Shown here piece after piece: positions 24,744 through 32,798 of a DNA stretch of 50,203 bases. The stretch lies in assembly GCA_016177615.1 (NCBI GenBank), contig JACOUX010000026.1, forward strand, positions 1-50,203. Reading direction: 5' to 3'. The position numbers were made by a program, and so were the translations under genes. Positions within the stretch are counted from its first letter, which is position 1, and every line of letters starts with the position of its first letter. The stretch comes from Candidatus Woesearchaeota archaeon. Lineage in GTDB: Archaea; Nanobdellota; Nanobdellia; Woesearchaeales; GW2011-AR4. The notes below the pieces were generated by a model. The model searched no databases and was not told the origin of the DNA. It saw only the letters and a list, made by a program, of their open reading frames with translations.

Positions 24744-24953
24744 AACGCCCCCTTCCCGTTTTAAAGTAACCAAAAATTTCTAAGAACGAAGTGAACCGTA
24801 TAATCTACAGAGATTATGCGAAGCCACCAACGTAAAGGACTTTCGGTTTAACGTTAACAACGGCAGCTCAAAAACTTTGCCTAACACATTTTTTGCGAAG
24901 TTTTGGTGAAAACTTAGGATGAGCATCGGCGAACCGCAAAAAAGCTGTTATGC
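24744..24953. repeat. Right copy of inverted composite element (attC-like end plus shared blocks)
   Basis: This is the inverted counterpart of 19170-19453. On the plus strand it has AACGCCCCCTTC (24744-24755), the complements of TTCTTAGA, GTTGGTGGC and GAAAGTC, then GCAGCTCAAAAACT (24863-24876). It ends in a 75-base attC-like unit: GCCTAAC (24879-24885), TTTTTTGCG paired with CGCAAAAAA, an inner AAGTTTT-GGTG-AAAACTT hairpin, and GTTATGC (24947-24953). The attC-like ends of both copies face outward, enclosing the restriction operon, tRNA-like sequence and small ORFs. vapC ends 23 bases further on. Confidence 0.6.
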
Positions 24954-24975
24954 GATCAATCTCAAAACAATCTCG

Positions 24976-25437
24976 TTAACCTCTTTCGGAGTCGCCTTCT
25001 TTTCCTTCATAAAATTTGGCATTCAGTTCCTTCGGAGTAAAAACCTTGCCTTTAAGCTCAGTAATATGCTCGAAATGATGCTTATTCAACGTCAGCAGGT
25101 AATTTCCGCCTAAAACATTAAATGTTGCTGCAATAACCACGTCTGGAAATTCTATAATCTTGCCCTTTTTTATAAGAAAGGCCAAATACTCTGCTGTTTT
25201 TTCTGCAACATCAGAGTCCATATCAACCCAAAGAAACTGAGATAGTACTCTTTTTGCCTCATTTGACGCTTTTTCGTAATCCTCTCTTAAATGGCACCCT
25301 GCAAGAATTTCGGATAATGTAACAATACTTATGCTTAGGTCACTATTTCTTTCAACAAGCCCCTTAATCAACTCTAACACTAATTTGTTTTTTCTTTCAA
25401 GTTCAACTACTACAGATGTGTCAACAACAACTTTCAC
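24976..25437 (-). CDS. vapC: VapC-type PIN toxin
   Basis: 153 residues from GTG 25437, overlapping the antitoxin stop by one base. PIN acidic residues are Asp6 (VVDTSVVV), Glu43 (TLSEILAG) and Asp99 (EFPDVVIAAT), and the GGNYLLTLNKHHF segment is typical. Family role: Mg-dependent RNase toxin, often cutting tRNA or rRNA. It stands just outside the right composite repeat of the restriction island. Confidence 0.88.
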   Translation of the reverse strand: MKVVVDTSVVVELERKNKLVLELIKGLVERNSDLSISIVTLSEILAGCHLREDYEKASNEAKRVLSQFLWVDMDSDVAEKTAEYLAFLIKKGKIIEFPDVVIAATFNVLGGNYLLTLNKHHFEHITELKGKVFTPKELNAKFYEGKEGDSERG

Positions 25438-25685
25438 TATATAACACCCAGCCTTTTTAATCTTTCTTTTTCATCTGTTCTTGCTTTCTTTAGAATAGTG
25501 CCAAAGTTAGAAGGCAAAAAGCTCTCAAACCTGTCAAAAACATCAGGATTTTTCTTGCTGATTAGTATAGTATCCTTAAGCGTATTGATTATCACTCTGT
25601 CTCCTTCTCGTATGTTAGTTTTTTCTCTTTCAGCCTTAGTAAGTGTTATCTGGCTTCCCCTGGTTACAACAATTTCTCTTGCCAT
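25437..25685 (-). CDS. vapB: AbrB/MazE-type antitoxin of VapC
   Basis: 82 residues. The swapped-hairpin AbrB N-terminus (VVTRGSQITLTKAEREKTN, then IREGDRVIINTL) is clear. The C-terminal half (NPDVFDRFESFLPSNFGTIL) would wrap the toxin. A TATA-like ATTTATAAAT (about 25705-25716) lies 25 bases before the ATG, so a leaderless start is likely. A palindrome directly upstream suggests autorepression. Confidence 0.88.
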   Translation of the reverse strand: MAREIVVTRGSQITLTKAEREKTNIREGDRVIINTLKDTILISKKNPDVFDRFESFLPSNFGTILKKARTDEKERLKRLGVI

Positions 25686-25717
25686 GAATGTGCTTAGTTA
25701 TTTTGGTATTTATAAAT

Positions 25718-25738
25718 TTTACTAAATTTTTTAGTAAA
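25718..25738. promoter_or_regulatory. 21-bp palindrome, probable vapBC operator
   Basis: TTTACTAAA-TTT-TTTAGTAAA has perfect 9-base arms. It begins at the upstream edge of the vapB TATA box. VapBC complexes usually bind such palindromes to repress their own promoter. Confidence 0.6.
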
Positions 25739-25881
25739 GAATAAGCAGTTTGAAGGCATCGAAAATGTGGAGTTTGTTAAATGATTAATATTTTGAAGAT
25801 ATAAAACTTTTTGATAGAAGATAGAATCTAGCCGGTCCGATACTTCACATACCAAAAACATTTTCCAATAACATTTTTTAC

Positions 25882-27294
25882 CTATTTTATCATTCTCAAA
25901 ACAATCTCATTTACCTCTTTCGGAGCCGCTTTGCCCTTGGTTTTCTGCATAATTTTACCCACAATGAAATTCAGCGCCTTTGCCTCTCCTTTTTTATAAT
26001 CTTCAACTGCCTTGGGATTTTCTTCAATTGCTTCTTTGCAGTATTTTTCCAGCTCGGAAGCATCGGAAACTGCCCCTAATTTTTCTTTTTTCACGTATTC
26101 CTTAACGTCAAAGGGCTTTTCTACCAGCTTTTCGAGTATTTTTGATGCCACATTATCAGTTATTTTCCTGCTTTCGACCAGCCTGAGCAGCTGAATCATG
26201 TGCTTTTCCGTAATTTCAGCTTCATGCAGCTCTTTTTTGCTGTAATTCAAGACCCTCAATAATTCCCTTCTCAGCCATTTTGCTGCCAATACCGGGTCTA
26301 TTTCCTCGGCGACTTTCTCAAACATTGCGGCAAGAAATTTGTCGGCAGCTATTATTTCTGCATCATCCTTTTTGACTCCCATCCCGACAAATTTCTTGAG
26401 CTTATCCTGTGCGAGCTCAGGCATGTGCCTCTTTATCTCTTTAAGCCAGTTTTCGCTTATATCAATGGCTGTTAAATCGGCGTCAATAATGTAGCCATAA
26501 TCCTCTTCAGTTTCTTTCTTCCTTAAGGAAAATGTTATTCCCCTTTCTGAATCCCATGACCTTGTTTCCTGATGTATTGCCTTCCCTGCCCTGACTTCCT
26601 GCTTTTGCCTGCTGATCTCGTAAGACAACGCCCTTTCTATCTCTTTAAATCCCGTTATATTCTTGATTTCCACTCTTGTATAGCCGCTTTCCCTGATTGA
26701 TATATTGGCATCTGCTTTTATTATGCCGCTGTTTATGTCAAAAATCTCAAGGTAATTTAGCACTGTAATCAGCTGCTTCATAAAATTCCTTGCCTCATCA
26801 GCGCTTTCCAGATCCGGCTCTGTGACTATTTCAGCAAGAGGGTTGCCGCTTCTGTTGTAGTCAACTAATACGTACTGGCTGTCTTTCAGCCCTGCTGGAT
26901 GCACTAATGATGCCGGGTCCTCTTCCATATGAACCCTGGTAATTCCAATCTCTTTTCCATCCTTTAATCTCAATTTTCCATTTCTGCCAAGCGGAATTTC
27001 ATACTGCGATATTTGGTAGTTCTTCGCCATATCAGGATAGAAATACGATTTTCTTGAGAAAATCAGCTCAGGAGAGATTTCGCAATTTAATGCAAGGCAT
27101 AATTTTAATGCAAACTCGACGGCTTTTTTGTTCAGCACTGGCTTTGAGCCAGGCATTCCAAGGCAAATTTCGCACGTTCTTGAATTTGGCTCCTCGCTTC
27201 CTTTAGTGGGGCAGCCGCAGAACAGCTTTGTTTTTGCGGATAGCTCAGCGTGGCATTCAATTCCAATAACGACGTCGCTTGTGAAGGGTTTCAT
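25882..27294 (-). CDS. gatB: Aspartyl/glutamyl-tRNA amidotransferase subunit B
   Basis: 470 residues, the usual GatB length. It opens with VVIGIECHAELSAKTKLFCG. Zinc ligands Cys26, Cys28, Cys41 and Cys44 are present, and YFYPDMAKNYQISQYEIPLG and the MEEDPASLVH kinase-type motifs follow. The C-terminal helical YqeY-like tail (KGEAKALNFIVGKIMQKTKG) binds tRNA. GatB activates Asp-tRNA(Asn) or Glu-tRNA(Gln) by phosphorylation before amidation. It lies downstream of gatC and gatA, separated from them by the MNT-HEPN cassette. Confidence 0.95.
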   Translation of the reverse strand: MKPFTSDVVIGIECHAELSAKTKLFCGCPTKGSEEPNSRTCEICLGMPGSKPVLNKKAVEFALKLCLALNCEISPELIFSRKSYFYPDMAKNYQISQYEIPLGRNGKLRLKDGKEIGITRVHMEEDPASLVHPAGLKDSQYVLVDYNRSGNPLAEIVTEPDLESADEARNFMKQLITVLNYLEIFDINSGIIKADANISIRESGYTRVEIKNITGFKEIERALSYEISRQKQEVRAGKAIHQETRSWDSERGITFSLRKKETEEDYGYIIDADLTAIDISENWLKEIKRHMPELAQDKLKKFVGMGVKKDDAEIIAADKFLAAMFEKVAEEIDPVLAAKWLRRELLRVLNYSKKELHEAEITEKHMIQLLRLVESRKITDNVASKILEKLVEKPFDVKEYVKKEKLGAVSDASELEKYCKEAIEENPKAVEDYKKGEAKALNFIVGKIMQKTKGKAAPKEVNEIVLRMIK

Positions 27295-27297
27295 TTT

Positions 27298-27630
27298 CTA
27301 TTTCAATTTCCCCATTTTCGCATCTTTTATCAGCTTAAATGCCCCTTCTTGAACCAGCATTCCCCTAATAATTGGATAAAGTTTTTGAGACTTAGAAATC
27401 AATTCTGATTCAGATATGTTTGGCATTCTTTTTTTGATAAAATCAAACAGTGAAGTTAGGATAGCGCCCTGTATATAGCCATATTCTCCTTCGAATTCTG
27501 AGTATCTTTTCAAAAACAATTCAAAATATTCATTGCTTATTCTATAATCTGTTATTTCCTGAACTACATTAAGCCGATGAAGTTCTTTTTGCATTTCAAT
27601 TATTTTTTCTTGAGTTAATCTGCCCTTCAT
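27298..27630 (-). CDS. Helical protein of unknown function, third gene of MNT-HEPN cassette
   Basis: 110 residues, all helical, not recognised (starts MKGRLTQEKIIEMQKELHRL). It overlaps the HEPN gene by ATGA and ends 3 bases before gatB's start codon. Translational coupling to the HEPN gene suggests it belongs to the cassette rather than to gatB. Confidence 0.55.
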   Translation of the reverse strand: MKGRLTQEKIIEMQKELHRLNVVQEITDYRISNEYFELFLKRYSEFEGEYGYIQGAILTSLFDFIKKRMPNISESELISKSQKLYPIIRGMLVQEGAFKLIKDAKMGKLK

Positions 27631-28274
27631 TTTTTGTAATGCTCCTCATTAAAACAATCATCACACATGCCACTATGCCAGTCTTTATTATGCGCTGAAA
27701 TTTTTTTATTGCACTTTCTGCAGTTATAATTCATTTCCTCGTCATGCTTCATATGGAAAGTCCTCATTTTTTCCTTCATTTCGGCAGAGCTCATGGTTTC
27801 AGCAAAATATCCTTCTTCCCATAAGCCATCATCATTGCTTTCAGCCGTGCTTTCCTTCATCTTTATTTCTCTTAGTTTTTCATCAATGCCATATTTCTTA
27901 GTGATAATTTCCAGCATTTGCTTAATTTTGGTTAAATAATTATTTAGGGTCTCCTTGTCCAGTTTTGCGATGTATGACACATGGCCATAATCCGCCTGCA
28001 GCCTCATATCGTAAAGATCCCTTAGCAATCCATAAGTATCTATTTCAAGCTCTAACAGCTTAGATAGTTCCCATATGTTTTTATGGCTTTTGGAAACGGG
28101 CTTTGAATTAAGCTTTAATGCAGCCACTATTGCACTTTCTGCTGTGAAATATGCCCTGTTGGCCGCTGTCTTGAAGTCATCGAGCTTGAAATTCGCTTCT
28201 GCAGCCTTTAAGAAGTCTTTTGACCTGCTCCAGTCCTCTTTCCAGTCATACAAATATTTTTTGTCCGATTCCAT
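27627..28274 (-). CDS. HEPN-domain protein with C-terminal zinc ribbon (probable toxin)
   Basis: 215 residues. Residues 1-130 form a HEPN four-helix bundle: FLKAAEANFKLDDFKTAANR, AYFTAESAIVAALKL, and the active motif MRLQADYGHVSY. The last reads R-x6-H followed by Tyr, close to the HepT R-x4-H-x-Y pattern. Residues about 184-208 (CRKCNKKISAHNKDWHSGMC, then DDC) make a zinc ribbon not found in ordinary HepT. Family role: RNase toxin silenced by a cognate nucleotidyltransferase, here the overlapping upstream gene. Confidence 0.75.
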   Translation of the reverse strand: MESDKKYLYDWKEDWSRSKDFLKAAEANFKLDDFKTAANRAYFTAESAIVAALKLNSKPVSKSHKNIWELSKLLELEIDTYGLLRDLYDMRLQADYGHVSYIAKLDKETLNNYLTKIKQMLEIITKKYGIDEKLREIKMKESTAESNDDGLWEEGYFAETMSSAEMKEKMRTFHMKHDEEMNYNCRKCNKKISAHNKDWHSGMCDDCFNEEHYKK

Positions 28275-29097
28275 TTGCTATTTTCTTCATGATATTCAGT
28301 TTTTTAACATTGTCTAATTTATTGAAATTTTTTATTTTGCTCATATAGTCATTTTCAAACTCTTTAATGGCATCTGCTTTTTCTACATTTATTTTATCCT
28401 GCAGCCAGCAATTGCAGTATGCGAGGTTAGTTGCCAGCCTCTGAAATAACTGACCTGTCAATTCGGCATCGCTTATGTTGTTTATTAAAGAGTTTATGTC
28501 ATATAGCGCTTCTGTATACTGAAGCTTTAATCTTAAGGATTTATCGGCTTTTCTTATTAAATTTATAAAACAGCTTTTATTATAAATAATTAATTTTTGT
28601 ATTATCTCATAAGGGTCAGCCTCTATGGAAAAATGGATATTTATTGGAATATCACATACATTCTCTACTAACTTCCTTATTCCGTTTAGCTTCTCTTGTT
28701 TTTCCGGAGTGTCGCATACAATGAGCAGATCTATATCATTTGGGCTTTTTGAAGATAGGGCAGAGCCAAACAAGAATATAGCATTGATATGTCTATATGC
28801 TAAATATGAAAATAGATTTATCTCAAATTGAATCTCTTTATTTATCTCTTTGAGACCAAATGAATCCAAAAAAGACTTAAAATTGACGGCAGCATCATTT
28901 AGAAGTAATTTTACAGATTTTTGCTTACCAATTAATTCTACGCTGATAAGATTATTTTTCTTCAGCCATTTTATAGCGTCGAAACCTGAAGTTCTGCCTA
29001 CTTTAGCTTCTTTTATTATTTCTTCTATTATGAATTCTTTTGGGGAATTCTTTACCAGAATTTCATAAATCTTTAAAATACTTTTTTGATACTTCAT
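28246..29097 (-). CDS. Winged-helix / MNT nucleotidyltransferase fusion (probable antitoxin)
   Basis: 283 residues. An N-terminal winged helix (EFIIEEIIKEAKVGRTSGFD, then AIKWLKKNNLIS) is joined to a minimal nucleotidyltransferase with FLFGSALSSKSPNDIDLLIV near 110-129, giving the GS...DxD metal site. MNT antitoxins modify the Tyr of HEPN partners with AMP. The added DNA-binding domain suggests it represses its own promoter, which holds two palindromes. It overlaps the HEPN gene by 29 bases. Confidence 0.78.
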   Translation of the reverse strand: MKYQKSILKIYEILVKNSPKEFIIEEIIKEAKVGRTSGFDAIKWLKKNNLISVELIGKQKSVKLLLNDAAVNFKSFLDSFGLKEINKEIQFEINLFSYLAYRHINAIFLFGSALSSKSPNDIDLLIVCDTPEKQEKLNGIRKLVENVCDIPINIHFSIEADPYEIIQKLIIYNKSCFINLIRKADKSLRLKLQYTEALYDINSLINNISDAELTGQLFQRLATNLAYCNCWLQDKINVEKADAIKEFENDYMSKIKNFNKLDNVKKLNIMKKIANGIGQKIFV

Positions 29098-29098
29098 A

Positions 29099-29135
29099 GT
29101 ACTATTATAGTACCTTAGAATACTTTTTTAGTATT
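29099..29135. promoter_or_regulatory. Two adjacent palindromes upstream of the MNT gene
   Basis: GTACTAT-T-ATAGTAC (29099-29113) and AATACT-TTTTT-AGTATT (29119-29135) lie between a TATA-like TTTAAATA (about 29133-29141) and the ATG at 29097. Both contain TACT-N5-AGTA. The position over the transcription start suits a repressor site for the wHTH-MNT protein. Confidence 0.6.
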
Positions 29136-29148
29136 TAAATCTTTCGCT

Positions 29149-30585
29149 TTAATTTCCCTCAAACACATTTCCCAGCTGCAATAATTTCCCTTCCTGCAGA
29201 TGATCCCCTGTCAGCAGCATTCCGACAGGCAGGCCTTTTTCATAACCCACAGGAACGCTCAGGTGCGGAAGACCTGCAACGTTCGGGCTGACAAGCATTA
29301 TGTCCAGCATGTAATTCTGCAACGGGCTCATTTTTTCTATGTCAGAAAACTTTGGCGGCAGAACCGGAACAGCCGGGCTTGCAAGCGCATCAAATTTTTT
29401 GAATGTCTTTTTGTATTCATTTATTATCAATGTCCTGACTTTTGCAGCCTTAATATAATAGGCATCCCTGAATCCTGACATCCTTGCAAATGTGCCCATT
29501 ATTATCCTTCTTTTTGCCTCTGCTCCAAAGCTGCTGCTCCTTACCTTTGTAAAATATTCATTGAAGCTTCCTTCAAGCTTTTCAATTGCGCCATAGCGCA
29601 TTCCGCAGTATTTTGCAAGGTTTGTTGACGCTTCAGATGTTGCAATCATGTAATAGACTGCCAATCCATACTTTATAGGCATTTCAAGTGAAATCTCCTC
29701 TGCCTTTATTCCTTCTTCTTTCATTTTATCAATGCCCTTACGGACATTTTTTTCAACTTCTGGGGCAACTCCTTCACCGAAAGACTCTTTGATTATGCCA
29801 ATTTTCATTCCTTTTAGAGATTTTTTCAGGAATGTATTATAATTTCCATTTTTTGCATTCAATGAAGTGCTGTCATTCCTGTCATATCCTTCAATCACTT
29901 CCTGCAGCAGAGCAGTTTCATAGCACGTCTTTCCAACCGGGCCTATTTTATCGAGAGAATTTCCAAAATCTATAAGTCCATATCTTGAGTTTCTGCCATA
30001 AGTCGGGCATAAGCCGAATACATCGCAAAAAGAAGCCGGTTCTGCAATTGAGCCGCCGGTGCTTTCACCTAAAGCAATGTGCGGAAAATCTGCAGCTTTT
30101 GCCAATCCTGCAGCCCCTCCTGAAGAGCCGCCGCAAGTCCTCTCCTTATCAATCGGGTTTTTTGGAATCTTAAATCCGAGCCCTACATTTACGGAAAAGC
30201 TGCCAAACCCGAATTCATCCTGCGCTGTCTTTCCTATAATTATTCCGCCTTCACCGATTATTTTTTCAATTACAGTGGCGTTGAATAATGGCTCGTATCC
30301 CTTTAGGATTTTAGAGCCTGCTGTGCTTTCAACATTTTTGACACAGATGCTGTCTTTTACTGAAACAGCCACTCCAAGAAGCTTTTTGCCTTTTATTGAC
30401 TTGTCTTTGCTTTTGAGCAATTTTTTTATTTCTTTGGCCTGTTCCAGTGCCAGCTCAGCAGAAATAGTGTTGAAATAATTGTGTTCTTCATTTATTTTTT
30501 TGCATTGCTCAATAATTTTTTGAGTATGCTTAACTATATCAATTTCACCGTTTTTTACCTGCCTTATAAATTCATTAATGTTCAT
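29149..30585 (-). CDS. gatA: Aspartyl/glutamyl-tRNA amidotransferase subunit A
   Basis: 478 residues. The amidase signature is intact: Lys77 in GVAVSVKDSI, GGSSGGAAG from residue 152, and the nucleophile Ser179 in STGGSI. GatA releases ammonia from glutamine or asparagine and passes it to GatB. It begins on the last base of the cyclophilin gene's frame (30585). With a bacterial-type AspRS in the same window, an Asn-tRNA role is likely. Confidence 0.95.
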   Translation of the reverse strand: MNINEFIRQVKNGEIDIVKHTQKIIEQCKKINEEHNYFNTISAELALEQAKEIKKLLKSKDKSIKGKKLLGVAVSVKDSICVKNVESTAGSKILKGYEPLFNATVIEKIIGEGGIIIGKTAQDEFGFGSFSVNVGLGFKIPKNPIDKERTCGGSSGGAAGLAKAADFPHIALGESTGGSIAEPASFCDVFGLCPTYGRNSRYGLIDFGNSLDKIGPVGKTCYETALLQEVIEGYDRNDSTSLNAKNGNYNTFLKKSLKGMKIGIIKESFGEGVAPEVEKNVRKGIDKMKEEGIKAEEISLEMPIKYGLAVYYMIATSEASTNLAKYCGMRYGAIEKLEGSFNEYFTKVRSSSFGAEAKRRIIMGTFARMSGFRDAYYIKAAKVRTLIINEYKKTFKKFDALASPAVPVLPPKFSDIEKMSPLQNYMLDIMLVSPNVAGLPHLSVPVGYEKGLPVGMLLTGDHLQEGKLLQLGNVFEGN

Positions 30586-31103
30586 TATTTATCACTTATA
30601 GACACCTTGTTCATTTTATCTCCGACTTTTATTTTTTCAACAACTTCCATTCCTTCAGTAACTTTTCCAAAAACTGCATAATTTCCGTCAAGAAATGGGG
30701 TTGCATCTAATGTAATGTAAAACTGCGAAGTTGCGCTGTTGGGGTCATTTGCCCTTGCCATGCCTAAAGCTCCCTTTATGTGCTTTAATTCAGGCTTTAC
30801 TTCGAGAGGTATGTTTTTTTCTGAGCCGCCGGTTCCGTCCCCTTTTGGATCTCCGCCCTGCACCACAAAGCTTGGCTCAACCCTGTGGAATGATAATCCG
30901 TTATAGAATCCTGAATTTGCCAGGTCAATGAAATTTTTGGTTGTTATCGGAGCTTTTTCAGTGTAAAGCTCTGCTTTGATAACTCCTTTGTCAGTTTCAA
31001 TTGTAACATATTTTGCCATTTTTTCACCTGCTGCATTATTCTCAGTTTTGCTTGTGCATGATGCAATCATTAACAATAAAAATAAAACAAATATTTTTTT
31101 CAT
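30585..31103 (-). CDS. Cyclophilin-type peptidyl-prolyl isomerase, lipoprotein
   Basis: 172 residues. The signal [19 protein letters not shown] has a lipobox with Cys16. The cyclophilin core follows: [31 protein letters not shown] and [16 protein letters not shown]. The active-site Arg (FHRV) is present. It would act outside the membrane on extracellular proteins. It sits between gatC and gatA with almost no spacing, an odd place for an exported foldase, and so is presumably expressed with them. Confidence 0.9.
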   Translation of the reverse strand: MKKIFVLFLLLMIASCTSKTENNAAGEKMAKYVTIETDKGVIKAELYTEKAPITTKNFIDLANSGFYNGLSFHRVEPSFVVQGGDPKGDGTGGSEKNIPLEVKPELKHIKGALGMARANDPNSATSQFYITLDATPFLDGNYAVFGKVTEGMEVVEKIKVGDKMNKVSISDK

Positions 31104-31104
31104 C

Positions 31105-31389
31105 TCAAACAGCCCTCGGCCCTTTGAAATATCCGTCTTTCTTGTGCTCAGTTAAGGATAAGGCATCATCCTGAGACAAGCATTCCTTTGGCTCATCTTC
31201 CCTCATGACGTTTTTTATTTCAACAGGCTGGAAACTGGGCTTGACGCCTTCTGTATTTACCTCGCTTAATTTTGAAAAGAATTCCAAGGCTTCCTTCAAT
31301 TGCGGTAAAAATTTATTTATTTCCTCTTCTGTAAGATTCAGCCTTGCGACTTCTGCGACATGCTCCAATAGCTTTCTGTCAATGTCCAT
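31105..31389 (-). CDS. gatC: Aspartyl/glutamyl-tRNA amidotransferase subunit C
   Basis: 94 residues with the usual GatC pattern: [34 protein letters not shown] and REDEPKECL. GatC wraps GatA and GatB together. First gene of the gat operon, with a TATA-like TTTATATAATT about 25 bases upstream. Confidence 0.92.
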   Translation of the reverse strand: MDIDRKLLEHVAEVARLNLTEEEINKFLPQLKEALEFFSKLSEVNTEGVKPSFQPVEIKNVMREDEPKECLSQDDALSLTEHKKDGYFKGPRAV

Positions 31390-31424
31390 ATTGCAGGATA
31401 GGGTTTAGAAAGAGTTTATATAAT

Positions 31425-32000
31425 TTACCTAACCACTTCCCTTCTCCTAATCTTTGAAACCAGCCTTTCCAGATTATCAATCTTTCTCATCAATTCCAGC
31501 TTCTCCCTGTCCATTTCAATAAGATGTCTTGCGAACTTTGTCAGCTCAAAATCCTCCTTTTTTATGCTCCTGCTAATTTCAAGGAACTTGCTCATTTCTT
31601 CGCCGGTTAAACTCAGCCTTGACAAAATCTCGGAAACTTTTTTTCTCAACAGCTCATAATCTTCAGCATCTTTTCTCAATGATTCCCTGTTGACTTCCAG
31701 ATCCTTTTGCAATTCTTCCTCAAACTTGTCAAGTATCTTCCTCTGCAATTGTCCTTTCAGCAGCTTGAACTCATAAAGCTCCTTTCCGAAATCCTCCCTT
31801 AAGTTTTTTATTATATGGAGATTTTCCCTAAAATTGTGGAGAAATTCTTTCTGCTCTTTCTTTGTTTCAATAACGTCGCCCTTTAAGGACTCAAGCTGTG
31901 CCTTCAAATCATGGATAATCTTGTTATTTTCACCTATATTCCTGTTTATTTCATCAATGCCTTCTTTTGCATTAATCAGCTCTTTTATTTTTTGAAGCAT
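31425..32000 (-). CDS. Coiled-coil protein of unknown function
   Basis: 191 residues from ATG 32000 (MLQKIKELINAKEGIDEIN). A TATA-like TTTAAAAG lies about 27 bases before it. An upstream frame start in AT-rich DNA is less likely. Heptad-rich helices run through most of the protein (for example IHDLKAQLESLKGDVIETK and YELLRKKVSEILSRLSL), with a basic C-terminus. No family is recognised. Confidence 0.6.
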   Translation of the reverse strand: MLQKIKELINAKEGIDEINRNIGENNKIIHDLKAQLESLKGDVIETKKEQKEFLHNFRENLHIIKNLREDFGKELYEFKLLKGQLQRKILDKFEEELQKDLEVNRESLRKDAEDYELLRKKVSEILSRLSLTGEEMSKFLEISRSIKKEDFELTKFARHLIEMDREKLELMRKIDNLERLVSKIRRREVVR

Positions 32001-32051
32001 AAGCCTAGCAGCTTTGAATTTGCTTTTAAATCTTTTGCATCTTATATTATG

Positions 32052-32078
32052 TATAATATGTATAATATACATATTATA
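32052..32078. promoter_or_regulatory. 27-bp palindrome upstream of the 32000 coiled-coil gene
   Basis: Perfect 12-base arms, TATAATATGTAT and ATACATATTATA, surround AAT. It lies some 20 bases upstream of the TATA box of the minus-strand gene. A strongly AT-rich palindrome could be a regulator site or a cruciform. The neighbouring bases partly repeat it (TATGTATAATATG). Confidence 0.45.
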
Positions 32079-32173
32079 ATAAACTAAAAGCGCCCAAGCT
32101 GTTTGCTAAGGAAGACTGGCTAAGCATTTATGCTAACTAGAATTAGGTTTGACTATTGGCACCAATGGCGTAA

Positions 32174-32743
32174 TCAGGACAGACTTGCCTTAAGGTATTT
32201 TTTCAGCTTTCCCACAGCAATCCTTCTGAATTTTTTTATTTCCCCTGAATTTGGCATTTCTCCATAAGTGTTACTGCTGCCTTTAGGGATAAAAATAGGA
32301 TCATGCCCGAACCCGAACTTGCCCCTTGCGTCTTCAGCTATAAGCCCTTTCTCTTCTCCAAAAAAGCTAACGGGCTTTTTGCTTGGCTCGCAGTATGCGA
32401 CAGCGCTTTTGTAAATGCACCTTCTTTCTTCAATGCCTTCCATTAGCTTCAAAATCCCCTTTAATCCGATTCTTTTATGGATGTAGGAAGAGCAAGTCCC
32501 TGGAAAATCATTCAAGGCTTGAATAAACAATCCGGAATCCTCAATAACAACAGCTTTTTTCAGCTTGTTTGCAATCATTTCTGCAGACTGCCTTGCTATC
32601 TCTTCAGGAGAGTCGCTCCTCATTTCAGGATAAGAGATTTTTATGTGATTCACCCTTATTTCAGGCTCCAGAATCTGCACGAACTCTTGTACTTTGCCAA
32701 GGTTGCTAGTAACAAGGTTGATTGCTGGCTTTTTCTTTGGCAT
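32174..32743 (-). CDS. XTP/dITP diphosphatase (HAM1/RdgB family)
   Basis: 189 residues from ATG 32743. INLVTSNLGKVQEF (nucleotide-binding start), VIEDSGLFI and FGFGHDPIFIPKG are the conserved blocks of the family. The enzyme hydrolyses non-canonical purine triphosphates such as ITP and XTP and so cleans the nucleotide pool. A TATA-like TATATAAATATAA lies about 25-35 bases upstream. An upstream in-frame extension would have no family counterpart. Confidence 0.92.
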   Translation of the reverse strand: MPKKKPAINLVTSNLGKVQEFVQILEPEIRVNHIKISYPEMRSDSPEEIARQSAEMIANKLKKAVVIEDSGLFIQALNDFPGTCSSYIHKRIGLKGILKLMEGIEERRCIYKSAVAYCEPSKKPVSFFGEEKGLIAEDARGKFGFGHDPIFIPKGSSNTYGEMPNSGEIKKFRRIAVGKLKKYLKASLS

Positions 32744-32798
32744 GCATTTGGCTTTATAATGGTTATATTTATATATTGTTGTGATTCCTGTTAATGTC

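Noticed and set aside
19170-24953. Complete integron
   Set aside because: No integrase gene or attI-like site is visible, and the two attC-like ends are in opposite orientation.
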